Assembly (NCBI GenBank): GCA_034434335.1
Contig: DAOTZS010000203.1
Coordinates: 1 to 6,352 of the forward strand
Reading direction: 5' to 3'
From: DAOTZS01 sp034434335
GTDB taxonomy: Bacteria > Chloroflexota > Anaerolineae > CG2-30-64-16
Length of the DNA stretch: 6,352 nt
Part shown: piece after piece, positions 1 through 6,062 of the stretch
How positions within the stretch are numbered: position 1 is the stretch's first letter
Layout of the letters: the number at the start of each line of letters is the position of its first letter
Notes under the pieces: generated by a model
The model's database searches: none
The model's input: only the letters and a program-made list of their open reading frames with translations
Told to the model about the DNA's origin: nothing
Translations under genes and position numbers: made by a program

Positions 1-86
1 ACCACCAAAACACCGTCCACCTCGACGGTTTTCTTGTGGCCAGGAGGGATCTCGCTGACGGTGGCGACTTTGATGAAACCAGACAT
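1..86 (-). CDS. Rieske-type [2Fe-2S] ferredoxin, N-terminal fragment
   Basis: This is a partial gene running off the left edge; only 28 codons are visible, starting MSGFIKVATVSEIPPG and ending in VEVDGVLV. That N-terminal pattern (F-x-K-V-A, then a short polar turn, then a V-E-V-D-G strand) resembles small non-heme Rieske ferredoxins of the NirD/BphF kind. The diagnostic C-x-H and C-x2-H cluster ligands would lie outside the window, so the family call rests on the N-terminus and on context. The ATG at 84-86 has a GGAG ribosome binding site a few bases upstream (GGCGGAGAACCC before ATG). It begins 12 bp after the U2 stop, so it is probably co-transcribed. Small Rieske ferredoxins are commonly found at SUF loci, where they may be electron donors or cluster clients; that role is inferred. 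Confidence 0.7.
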   Translation of the reverse strand, partial: MSGFIKVATVSEIPPGHKKTVEVDGVLV

Positions 87-98
87 GGGTTCTCCGCC

Positions 99-476
99 CT
101 ACTCCTCTTCACCCAATCCCCACACTGCCGCTTTGAGAGCCTTGAGGGGCAGCAGGGCACATTTGATACGCACCGGGCCGACTTCAATGCCCAGCAGGTC
201 GAGGATGTTCTCCTTATTCCAATGTTTCAGCTCGTCCAGCGACTTGCCGATGATCTCTTCCGACATCATAGAGGCGGCTGCCCGGCTGATAGCACAACCG
301 TGGCCAGTGAAGGCCACATCGGCCACCTTGCCATCTTCGATCTTCAGCTCCAGCGTGATCTCATCGCCGCAGAGCGGGTTGCGATCGTGATAGGTCAGCG
401 TCGGCTGGTCCAGGTGGCCGAAATGCCGCGGGTGCTTATAGTGATCGAGGATTTCTTCAGCGTACAAGTCCATCAT
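99..476 (-). CDS. sufU: SufU/IscU-type Fe-S scaffold or zinc-dependent sulfur acceptor, second copy (U2)
   Basis: A 125-residue U-type protein. It has the family N-terminus (ILDHYKHPRHFG), then C36 in NPLCGD with D38, C61 in GHGCAIS, and C106 in RIKCALL. These match the three Cys and one Asp that bind zinc in SufU or iron and zinc in IscU. The residue before the third Cys is Lys, as in SufU, not the His of IscU. The C61-C106 spacing of 45 is close to IscU and lacks the roughly 17-residue loop of Bacillus subtilis SufU. The protein probably accepts persulfide sulfur from SufS and may also act as a cluster scaffold. The frame is open back to 542, but family homology starts at the tandem ATGs at 476 and 473, so one of these is chosen; the ribosome binding site is weak (AAGAG). 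It lies 116 bp after sufS, a gap with its own candidate terminator and promoter. A different paralogue, U1, lies on the other side of sufS. Confidence 0.9.
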   Translation of the reverse strand: MMDLYAEEILDHYKHPRHFGHLDQPTLTYHDRNPLCGDEITLELKIEDGKVADVAFTGHGCAISRAAASMMSEEIIGKSLDELKHWNKENILDLLGIEVGPVRIKCALLPLKALKAAVWGLGEEE

Positions 477-495
477 TTTTGCTCTTATCGCTTCT

Positions 496-523
496 ATTCT
501 ATCACGAAGACACCCGCAGGCAA
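496..523 (-). promoter_or_regulatory. candidate sigma-70-like promoter for U2
   Basis: On the minus strand TTGCCT (518-523) and TAGAAT (496-501) are separated by 16 bp. They match the -35 and -10 consensus at 4 of 6 and 5 of 6 positions. Initiation would fall near 489, giving a leader of about 13 bases before the U2 ATG. It sits just downstream of a candidate terminator, so it could allow separate expression of U2 and the Rieske gene. Such matches also occur by chance, and the very short leader is a weak point. Confidence 0.3.
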
Positions 524-558
524 AAGAGCGCCCGGGGCGCACCGCGCTTGCGCGCTCT
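521..558 (-). terminator. candidate intrinsic terminator or attenuator after sufS
   Basis: On the minus strand the arms AGAGCGC (552-558) and GCGCTCT (525-531) form a 7-bp GC-rich stem. The interior is itself GC-rich and can fold (CGCG-CAAG-CGCG). The stem is followed directly by TTTTG. The T run is only four bases, so termination may be partial. It lies about 35 bp after the sufS stop and before U2. Confidence 0.35.
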
Positions 559-562
559 GGTG

Positions 563-580
563 ACCTCGTGCCACCGAGGT
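563..580 (-). repeat. small hairpin after the sufS stop
   Basis: Arms ACCTCG (563-568) and CGAGGT (575-580) are perfect inverted copies around a 6-base loop. It lies 12 bp beyond the sufS stop and next to the candidate terminator. It could protect the 3' end of the message or be part of the termination region. No T run follows it. Confidence 0.4.
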
Positions 581-592
581 GAAGGGTTCGGG

Positions 593-1876
593 CTAGAAGC
601 TAAACATCTCCACCACTTTGTGCAGCCCCTTCACCAGCAGGTCAACCTCGTCTTTGGTATTGTAGAGGTAGAAGCTGGCGCGTGCGCTGGCGGGGATGCC
701 GAAACGTTCGTGCAGTGGCTGGGCACAGTGATGGCCAGCCCGGATAGCGATGCCCAGGCCATCCAGCACGGCAGCAATATCGTGTGGGTGGGCAGCTTCG
801 AGGGTGAAAGAGACCAATCCCCCGCGCTTCTCGGCGCCTGGGCCCAGGATGCGCAACCCTTTGACCTCGCGCAGCCGTTCCAGGGCATAGGTGACCAGCT
901 CGCGCTCGGCCGCGTGGATGGCCTCCATGCCGATCTTCGATAGGTAGTCCACGGCCACGCCGAGGCCGATGGCCTGGGCAATGGCCGGGGTGCCGGCCTC
1001 GAACTTCCACGGCAGCTCACTGGGCTTGAAGCCGCTCAGGTGCACCTCGCGGATCATATCGCCCCCGCCCATGAAAGGCGGCATGACATTGAGCAACTCG
1101 CGGCGGCCCCACAGGCAGCCAATGCCGGTGGGACCCAGCATCTTGTGCCCCGAGAAGGCCATGAAATCTATGCCCAGCTCTTTCACATTCACCGGCATGT
1201 GCGGCACAGCCTGACACGCGTCGAGCAACACCAGCGCGCCCACCTGATGCGCGGCCTCCGTCAACTCCTTCACCGGATTGATGGTGCCAAGGACATTCGA
1301 CACGTAGGTGAAGCCGAGCAGCCTGGTGCGCGAGGTGAGCAGCCTGGGCAGGTCGTCCAGGATCAGGGTGCCATCGTCGGCCACGCGCAGGTAATCAATC
1401 TCGTAGCCGATTTCGGCTGCCAGGATCTGCCATGGCACCAGGTTGGAGTGGTGCTCCATCTCGGTAAGGAGGATGCGATCCCCGCGGCGCAGGTTGGCGC
1501 GGCCCCAGCTATAGGCCACCAGGTTAATAGCCTCGGTGGCATTGCGCGTCCAGATGACCTCTTTGGGGCAACAGGAGCCGATGAAGGCCGCCACCTTGGC
1601 GCGGGCAGCCTCGTACTGGGCCGTTGCCTCCTCGCTAAGGGTGTGCACCCCGCGATGGACGTTGGCATTGGTCTGCTCATAGTAGCGCGTCAGCGCGTCT
1701 ATGACCACGCGCGGCTTCTGCGAGCTGGCTGCGTTGTCCAGATAGACAAGGGGCAGGCCATGCACGCGGCGCTGCAAGATCGGAAAGTCGGCCCGGATGG
1801 CTGCTACGTCGAGAGTAGTAGGTTGGGACATAGTCAACCCGGCGGCGATAGATTCGGTCACGGTAGCTGTAGACAC
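593..1876 (-). CDS. sufS: Cysteine desulfurase SufS (group II, PLP-dependent)
   Basis: SufS removes sulfur from L-cysteine to give alanine and an enzyme-bound persulfide, the sulfur source for cluster assembly in the cytosol. The 427-residue product has the whole fold type I aminotransferase-like domain: YLDNAA near 45-50, MEHHSN with H142/H143 at the cofactor, LDACQ with D219, the PLP lysine K245 in SGHKMLGPTG, and the catalytic C384 in RAGHHCAQP followed by RASFYLYN. The short RAGHHC active-site region marks group II (SufS-like), not IscS. H365 in HPHD lies 19 residues before the catalytic Cys. This is the place of the B. subtilis SufS histidine that swaps zinc ligands with SufU, so a U-type partner is expected. 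The chosen start is GTG at 1876 because GAGG lies 5 bases upstream. An ATG at 1831 (M16, 412 residues) matches the usual family length better but has no clear ribosome binding site. It is flanked by the U1 and U2 genes. Confidence 0.96.
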   Translation of the reverse strand: MSTATVTESIAAGLTMSQPTTLDVAAIRADFPILQRRVHGLPLVYLDNAASSQKPRVVIDALTRYYEQTNANVHRGVHTLSEEATAQYEAARAKVAAFIGSCCPKEVIWTRNATEAINLVAYSWGRANLRRGDRILLTEMEHHSNLVPWQILAAEIGYEIDYLRVADDGTLILDDLPRLLTSRTRLLGFTYVSNVLGTINPVKELTEAAHQVGALVLLDACQAVPHMPVNVKELGIDFMAFSGHKMLGPTGIGCLWGRRELLNVMPPFMGGGDMIREVHLSGFKPSELPWKFEAGTPAIAQAIGLGVAVDYLSKIGMEAIHAAERELVTYALERLREVKGLRILGPGAEKRGGLVSFTLEAAHPHDIAAVLDGLGIAIRAGHHCAQPLHERFGIPASARASFYLYNTKDEVDLLVKGLHKVVEMFSF

Positions 1877-1881
1877 GGATA

Positions 1882-1886
1882 CCTCG
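1882..1886 (-). promoter_or_regulatory. sufS: ribosome binding site supporting the GTG start of sufS
   Basis: CGAGG on the minus strand lies 5 bases before the GTG at 1874-1876. The alternative ATG at 1831 has no comparable purine-rich sequence, so this site is the main argument for the longer protein. It touches the edge of the 14-bp direct repeat at 1885-1898. Confidence 0.55.
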
Positions 1887-1907
1887 GTAGTTTGTAACTA
1901 TTCAGGC

Positions 1908-1924
1908 GGTGACTGGAAGTCACC
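1908..1924. repeat. hairpin 1 of the inserted block
   Basis: Arms GGTGACT (1908-1914) and AGTCACC (1918-1924) form a perfect 7-bp stem with a GGA loop. It abuts the left terminal inverted repeat. On the transcribed minus strand no T run follows, so it is not a standard terminator. Confidence 0.65.
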
Positions 1925-1946
1925 CTTTTGGAGCCTGCGGACAGTA

Positions 1947-1962
1947 GTCGGCCTTCGCCGAC
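1947..1962. repeat. hairpin 2 of the inserted block
   Basis: GTCGGC and GCCGAC pair around a CTTC loop. The 16 bases are identical at 15 positions to the core of hairpin 3 at 1990-2005, so the two look like a duplicated unit 43 bp apart. Confidence 0.7.
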
Positions 1963-1985
1963 CACTCTCATGATGCATACATGAA

Positions 1986-2009
1986 GGGTGTCGGCCTCCG
2001 CCGACACCC
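1986..2009. repeat. hairpin 3 of the inserted block
   Basis: Arms GGGTGTCGGC (1986-1995) and GCCGACACCC (2000-2009) form a perfect 10-bp stem with a CTCC loop, the strongest hairpin in the gap. A weaker stem (TCATG at 1968-1972 with CATGA at 1980-1984) lies between hairpins 2 and 3, and a small GCAC-GAA-GTGC hairpin follows at 2011-2021. In the operon transcript these would lie in the sufS leader and could affect RNA stability. Confidence 0.7.
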
Positions 2010-2087
2010 AGCACGAAGTGCCCAGGAGGGGCGATTTCAATCGGCCTGGATAGTTACGGTAGTTTGTAACCTGGATAAAGGAAGCCC

Positions 2088-2477
2088 TTAGCCTGACTGC
2101 CTGGAACGGAGTGCTCTCGCCGCGTCTTTGGCCGTATTCAGTCCCAATAGCGCGCATCTGAAACGCGTGGCTGCTATCTCGCGGCCAAAGAGCTCCAGGA
2201 TGGCAGCCTCGGGAGTGGCCTCCACCTCGGCCAGAGCCTTGCCCCACAGTATCTCCGTGGCCATAGAGGCACCGGCCATGCTGATGGTACAACCCTCCCC
2301 TTCAAAAGAGATAGCGCTGATGTGTCCCGCGTCATCGGCCTTCGCATAAATGGCGATGACATCGCCGCAGCCAGGATTAATTCCTCGCATAACGACATCG
2401 GCATCCGGCAGGGCGCCATAGTGCCGCGGGTTTTCGTAATGATCGAGGATGAGGTCTATGGTAGTTTGGTGCTCCAC
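2088..2477 (-). CDS. SufU/IscU-type Fe-S scaffold or zinc-dependent sulfur acceptor, first copy (U1)
   Basis: A 129-residue U-type protein with the family N-terminus (LILDHYENPRHYG). C37 lies in GCGD with D39, C63 in GEGCTIS, and C108 in RFRCALL, so all four metal ligands are present. As in U2, the residue before the third Cys is basic (Arg here) and the C63-C108 spacing is 45, without the SufU loop insertion. The two copies are clearly related but well diverged, so this is an old duplication or two separate acquisitions. It probably receives sulfur from SufS or carries a nascent cluster; which copy does which cannot be told from sequence. The start is GTG at 2475-2477, with GAGGAA 6 bases upstream and no other start near the family N-terminus. 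It overlaps the end of sufD by 22 bp, which suggests translational coupling. Confidence 0.9.
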   Translation of the reverse strand: MEHQTTIDLILDHYENPRHYGALPDADVVMRGINPGCGDVIAIYAKADDAGHISAISFEGEGCTISMAGASMATEILWGKALAEVEATPEAAILELFGREIAATRFRCALLGLNTAKDAARALRSRQSG

Positions 2478-3772
2478 TCCAACTTCCTCGCTATCTCTGC
2501 CTCCAGCTTATTCCTCACCCCTTCGACGGGGATGCGATCGAGCACCTCCTCGAAGAAGCCCTGGACAATCATGCGTTCGGCGTCGAGGCGGCCAATGCCA
2601 CGGGACATCAGGTAGAAGATGTACTCTTCGGGGATCTGGCCGGCGGTGGCGCCATGGGTGCAGCGCACGTCATCGGCCTCGATCTCCAGGCCGGGGATGC
2701 TGTCAGCGCGGGCAGCTTTGCTCAGCATCAGGTTGCGGTTGGCCTGATAGGCGTCGGTTTTCTGGGCACCGGGGTAGACCTTGATGTAACCCTGGTAGAC
2801 CGAGCGCGCGCGATCTCTGAGCGCACCCTTGAACAGCAGGTTGCTGGTGGAGTGTGGTGCCTTATGGAGCTGATTGGTATGATGATCCAGGTGTTGCCGG
2901 CCGCTGGGGAAGTAAAGGCCGAGCAGTTCGCCCTGGCTGCCAGGGCCATTCAGCTCCATGTTGATCCAGTTCTTGCTCAGCCGGCTGCCCCACGAACCAA
3001 TGAAGTAACGCACGAGGCTATCGCGCGTGAGCTGCATCCGTTGCGTGCTAAAGTTCCAGGCGCTATCGGCCAGGTTTTGGAGGTGCAGATAGTGCACCTG
3101 GCTGTTGGGGCCGGGGAGCAGCTCGACGACGCTGTTGAGCAGGCCCTCTTCCGCGCCGATAAAGTCCTCGACCAGGGTCACGGACGCGCCTTCTTCGGTC
3201 ACGATCAGAGTATGGTGCATCCCGGCCAGCTTGCCGGCGCGCTGCCAGATCACCGTCTGGAAGGGTTTCTCGATCACCACGTGCCGCGGGACGTAAAGAA
3301 AGGTGCCACTGTTCCACAAGGCGTAGTGCAATGCGCTGAACTTGTTCTCATCGGCAGCCACCACGTTGCCAAAATAGCTCATCGCCAGTTCGGGATAGGC
3401 TCGGATGGCCGTGGCCAGATCGGTGTAGATCACCCCGCGGGCAGCCAGCGAGGGGTCCAGCTCGCAGCGCACAGGCACAGCATCTGCTATGGCCAGGGCG
3501 CCGCAGCCCTCGATCTCGGCCAGGCTCTTTTGAGCCGCGGCAGGCAACAGCTCATCGGCCTGCAGAGTGGCCCTTCCAGGCGCAAGGGGCTGATACTCCT
3601 CCAGCCTGAACCCGGTCAGCTTCGTCCGGCGCCATGTCTCCTCATTGCCGGTGGGCCAGGGTATCTCCTCGAAAAAGCGCCAGGCCCTCTGCCGCAGATC
3701 GAGCATCCAGGATGGTTCGCCCTGCGCGGTGGAGAGAAGTTCGCCAGGAATGGTAGTAGTCATCGTTGCCAT
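2456..3772 (-). CDS. sufD: SufD, Fe-S assembly scaffold complex subunit
   Basis: SufD pairs with SufB on top of the SufC ATPase dimer (SufBC2D); the complex assembles Fe-S clusters and SufD is needed for iron entry. The 438-residue protein has a helical N-terminal part (W22 to about 100), a central beta-helix region, and the conserved C-terminal SufB/SufD block. That block has EADDVRCTHGATAG with C371 and H373, then a FYLMSRGI helix and the MIVQGFFEEVLDRIP end. H373 corresponds to the conserved SufD histidine (H360 in E. coli) thought to be a cluster or iron ligand with SufB. The CTHG motif and the lack of the SufB-type EGC cysteine motif separate it from SufB. The ATG at 3772 is chosen because GAGGGGG lies 5 bases upstream; an in-frame ATG at 3763 is less well placed. 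It starts 10 bp after the sufB stop, and its end overlaps U1. Confidence 0.95.
   Translation of the reverse strand: MATMTTTIPGELLSTAQGEPSWMLDLRQRAWRFFEEIPWPTGNEETWRRTKLTGFRLEEYQPLAPGRATLQADELLPAAAQKSLAEIEGCGALAIADAVPVRCELDPSLAARGVIYTDLATAIRAYPELAMSYFGNVVAADENKFSALHYALWNSGTFLYVPRHVVIEKPFQTVIWQRAGKLAGMHHTLIVTEEGASVTLVEDFIGAEEGLLNSVVELLPGPNSQVHYLHLQNLADSAWNFSTQRMQLTRDSLVRYFIGSWGSRLSKNWINMELNGPGSQGELLGLYFPSGRQHLDHHTNQLHKAPHSTSNLLFKGALRDRARSVYQGYIKVYPGAQKTDAYQANRNLMLSKAARADSIPGLEIEADDVRCTHGATAGQIPEEYIFYLMSRGIGRLDAERMIVQGFFEEVLDRIPVEGVRNKLEAEIARKLEWSTKLP
2484..2489 (-). promoter_or_regulatory. ribosome binding site for the GTG start of U1
   Basis: GAGGAA on the minus strand lies inside the sufD coding sequence, 6 bases before the GTG at 2475-2477. 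It supports the overlapping start and translational coupling to sufD. Confidence 0.6.
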
Positions 3773-3782
3773 GAGCGCCCCC

Positions 3783-5201
3783 TCAACCTATAGACCCTTC
3801 CATCTGCAACTGGATCAGGCGGTTCATCTCCACCGCATACTCCATGGGCAACTCTTTGACCATTGGCTCGATGAAGCCAGAGACGATCATGGCGCTGGCC
3901 TCGTCTTCGGGGATGCCCCGGCTCTGCAGGTAGAAGAGCTGCTCCTCGCCGATCTTGCTCACCGAGGCTTCGTGGCCAACGGTGACATCATCCTCGTCAA
4001 TCTCGATGTATGGGTAGGTGTCAGAGCGGCTCTTGTCATCGAGCAGGAGCGCATCGCAGACGACGTTGGACTTGGCGCCGGTCGCGCCCTTGCTGACCTT
4101 GAGCAGACCGCGGTAGGAAGCGCGGCCGCCGCCCTTGCTGATGGACTTCGAGATGAGCTGGCTCGAGGTGTCCGGCGCAGCGTGGATCAGCTTGCCGCCG
4201 GTATCCAGGTGTTGGCCCGGGCCGGCAAACGCCATGGAGAGGATCTGGCCCCGCGCGCCCTTCCCCAACAGGTAAACGCTGGGGTACTTCATAGTGACCT
4301 TCGACCCCAGGTTGGCATCAACCCACTCCATCGTCGCGCCTTCGTACACCAACGAGCGTTGCGTCACCAGGTTGTAGACATTGGTCGACCAGTTCTGGAT
4401 AGTTGTGTAGCGGCAGCGGGCGTTCTTGCGCACAATGATCTCGATCACGCCAGAGTGCAACGAATCGGTGGAGTAGATGGGCGCGGTGCACCCCTCAATA
4501 TAGTGCACACTCGCCCCTTCATCCACGATGATCAGGGTACGCTCGAACTGGCCCATGCTCTGCGCGTTGATGCGAAAGTAGGCCTGGAGTGGGATATCCA
4601 GGCGTACCCCCTTGGGCACGTAGACAAAGGAGCCACCCGACCAGCACGCGGTGTTCAGCGCAGCATAGGTATTGTCGGTAGCGGGCACGACCGTGCCAAA
4701 GTGTTCGCGGTAAATGTCGGGATACTCGCGCAGGCCGCTATCTGAGTCCATGAAGATGACGCCCTGGCGTTCCCACTCCTGCTTGAGGGAATGGTATACA
4801 GCCTCGCTCTCATACTGCGCGCCCGCGCCAGCCAGGAACTTGCGTTCCGCTTCGGGAATGCCCAGCCGGTCGAAGGTCTCCTTGATATGGGGTGGCAAGT
4901 CTTCCCAGCTCCGGCCTTGCGCCTCCACCGGCTTGATGTAGTAGTAAATGTCCTGATAATCAATGGCGCTCAGGTCGGGCCCCCAGGTTGGGATGGGCTT
5001 GGAGAAGAAGATGTCGAGCGCCTCGTGGCGCAGCTCGCGCATCCACTCCGGTTCCCCCTTCATCCGGCTGATCTGCTCGACGATCTCGTGGTCCAGCCCC
5101 TTGCGGGCCTTGAAGACATATTGCTCGGGCTGGCTCCAGCCGTATTTGTATTCGCTCTTGACACTCTCGAGCGCCTGGCGATCGGTCTCGGTGGCAGGCA
5201 T
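3783..5201 (-). CDS. sufB: SufB, Fe-S assembly scaffold complex subunit
   Basis: SufB is the main cluster-building subunit of SufBC2D and takes sulfur as persulfide. The 472-residue product is of normal family length. Visible marks are KYGWSQPEQYVFKARKGL near the N-terminus, NTACWSGGSFVYVPKGV around 183-199, C238 in YIEGCTAPIYS (the place of E. coli C254, which receives sulfur), C382 in NVVCDALLL (place of E. coli C405, the proposed cluster ligand), and H410-E411 in GHEASVSKIGEEQLFYL (place of E. coli H433/E434). All key residues are kept. The frame is open upstream to 5333, but that extension lies inside sufC and has no family similarity. The ATG at 5199-5201 has a strong GGGAGGA site at 5205-5211. 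It starts 13 bp after sufC and is followed by sufD after 10 bp. Confidence 0.97.
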   Translation of the reverse strand: MPATETDRQALESVKSEYKYGWSQPEQYVFKARKGLDHEIVEQISRMKGEPEWMRELRHEALDIFFSKPIPTWGPDLSAIDYQDIYYYIKPVEAQGRSWEDLPPHIKETFDRLGIPEAERKFLAGAGAQYESEAVYHSLKQEWERQGVIFMDSDSGLREYPDIYREHFGTVVPATDNTYAALNTACWSGGSFVYVPKGVRLDIPLQAYFRINAQSMGQFERTLIIVDEGASVHYIEGCTAPIYSTDSLHSGVIEIIVRKNARCRYTTIQNWSTNVYNLVTQRSLVYEGATMEWVDANLGSKVTMKYPSVYLLGKGARGQILSMAFAGPGQHLDTGGKLIHAAPDTSSQLISKSISKGGGRASYRGLLKVSKGATGAKSNVVCDALLLDDKSRSDTYPYIEIDEDDVTVGHEASVSKIGEEQLFYLQSRGIPEDEASAMIVSGFIEPMVKELPMEYAVEMNRLIQLQMEGSIG

Positions 5202-5214
5202 GTGTCCTCCCTTG

Positions 5215-6033
5215 CTACGATGTCGGCACGCCGAACTGTTGGCGGACCCAATCGTAGCCTTTTTGTTCGAGCTCCAGCGCCAGCTCGGGGCCATCAGAGA
5301 GCACCACGCGGCCGTTGTAAAATACGTGGACAAAGTCGGGCTTGATGTAGTTCAGCAGACGCTGATAGTGGGTGATCAGCAAAACCCCCATCTGCGGGCC
5401 GATCAGGCTGTTGACCCCCTCTGCCACGACGCGCAGCGCGTCGATGTCCAACCCCGAGTCGGTCTCGTCGAGCACGGCGATCTTGGGCTCGAGCATGGCC
5501 ATCTGCAGGATCTCGGCGCGCTTTTTCTCGCCGCCCGAAAAGCCATCGTTCAGATAGCGACGCGCGAAATCCGGGTCCATGTGCAAGCGCGCCATCTTCT
5601 CGTTCAACTCTTTGCGAAACTCACGCATGGGCATCAGTTCTGAGCCGATGGGCCCAGCGCTGCCACCCTCAGCCACGGCCCGCTTGGCACGCTCAGTATA
5701 GCCGCGCACCGCGCTGACCGCCTGGCGCAGGAAGTTCGCCATGCTGACGCCCGGGATGGCGACGGGATATTGGAAGGCCAGGAACAGGCCGGCCCTGGCC
5801 CGCTCGTCAGGGGCCATGCCCAAGATGCTCTGCCCGTTAAGCAGGATGTCGCCGGCCGTGACCTGATAGTGCGGATGGCCAGCGATCGTGTAGGCCAGGG
5901 TACTCTTGCCAGAGCCGTTCGGCCCCATCAGCGCGTGCACCTCGCCCTGGCGTACGGTCAGGTTAACCCCGTGCAGGATTGGTTTGCCCTCCACGGAGAC
6001 ATGTAAGTCCTTGATGATCAATTCCGTATGCAT
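5215..6033 (-). CDS. sufC: SufC, ABC-type ATPase of the Fe-S assembly complex
   Basis: SufC is a cytosolic ABC-family ATPase that dimerises under SufB and SufD and drives their conformational change; it is not a transporter. The 272-residue protein shows all the nucleotide-binding motifs: Walker A GPNGSGKST at 37-45, Q-loop LAFQYP with Q88, signature FSGGEKKR at 165-172, Walker B AVLDETDSGLD at 186-196 with E190, and the switch histidine H222 in ITHYQRLLNYI. SGGEKKR and ETDSGLDIDAL are typical of SufC. The stretch between the Q-loop and the signature, about 110-140, is longer than in E. coli SufC (248 residues) and includes a Gly/Ala-rich segment (AVAEGGSAGPIG). The ATG at 6031-6033 has GAGGAA upstream at a slightly long spacing. 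It is the first gene of the visible operon, with a 319-bp repeat-rich region before it. Confidence 0.97.
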   Translation of the reverse strand: MHTELIIKDLHVSVEGKPILHGVNLTVRQGEVHALMGPNGSGKSTLAYTIAGHPHYQVTAGDILLNGQSILGMAPDERARAGLFLAFQYPVAIPGVSMANFLRQAVSAVRGYTERAKRAVAEGGSAGPIGSELMPMREFRKELNEKMARLHMDPDFARRYLNDGFSGGEKKRAEILQMAMLEPKIAVLDETDSGLDIDALRVVAEGVNSLIGPQMGVLLITHYQRLLNYIKPDFVHVFYNGRVVLSDGPELALELEQKGYDWVRQQFGVPTS

Positions 6034-6062
6034 GGATCTCTTTCCTCACATCGGCTGTAAGA

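Larger units (their letters stand above)
1885..2070. repeat. MITE-like hairpin-rich insertion between U1 and sufS
   Basis: This gene-free block fills most of the 211-bp gap between the U1 stop and the sufS start. A perfect 14-bp direct repeat, CGGTAGTTTGTAAC, stands at 1885-1898 and 2057-2070. Just inside and partly overlapping these are 14-bp terminal inverted repeats at 1894-1907 (GTAACTATTCAGGC) and 2044-2057, identical at 13 of 14 positions. The interior is made of stem-loops and has no convincing ORF. Removing one direct repeat and the interior (172 bp) would leave a 39-bp gap, similar in compactness to the other operon junctions, with the sufS ribosome binding site intact. This layout suggests a small non-autonomous element that inserted with a duplicated target. 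The target length of 14 is long, and the overlap of the two repeat types is unusual, so the mechanism is uncertain. Confidence 0.5.

Noticed and set aside
477..542. 22-codon N-terminal extension of U2
   Set aside because: The added residues run through the candidate terminator and promoter and do not match the family N-terminus, which begins at the tandem ATGs at 476 and 473.
1040..1897. Long plus-strand open frame of 285 codons opposite sufS
   Set aside because: It lies antisense to a gene with all SufS motifs, its translation has no recognisable domain, and it is the usual GC-rich third-position shadow.
1908..2009. CRISPR array or intrinsic terminator in the U1-sufS gap
   Set aside because: There is no regular repeat-spacer pattern, and none of the hairpins is followed by a T run on the transcribed strand.
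2654..4745. Two long plus-strand open frames (2654-3793 and 3645-4745) opposite sufD and sufB
   Set aside because: Both are antisense to well-supported genes, overlap each other, and have low-complexity His/Gln/Ala/Gly-rich translations without a family pattern.
5202..5333. 44-codon N-terminal extension of sufB
   Set aside because: It overlaps the sufC coding end, has no SufB similarity, and the ATG at 5201 has a strong ribosome binding site.
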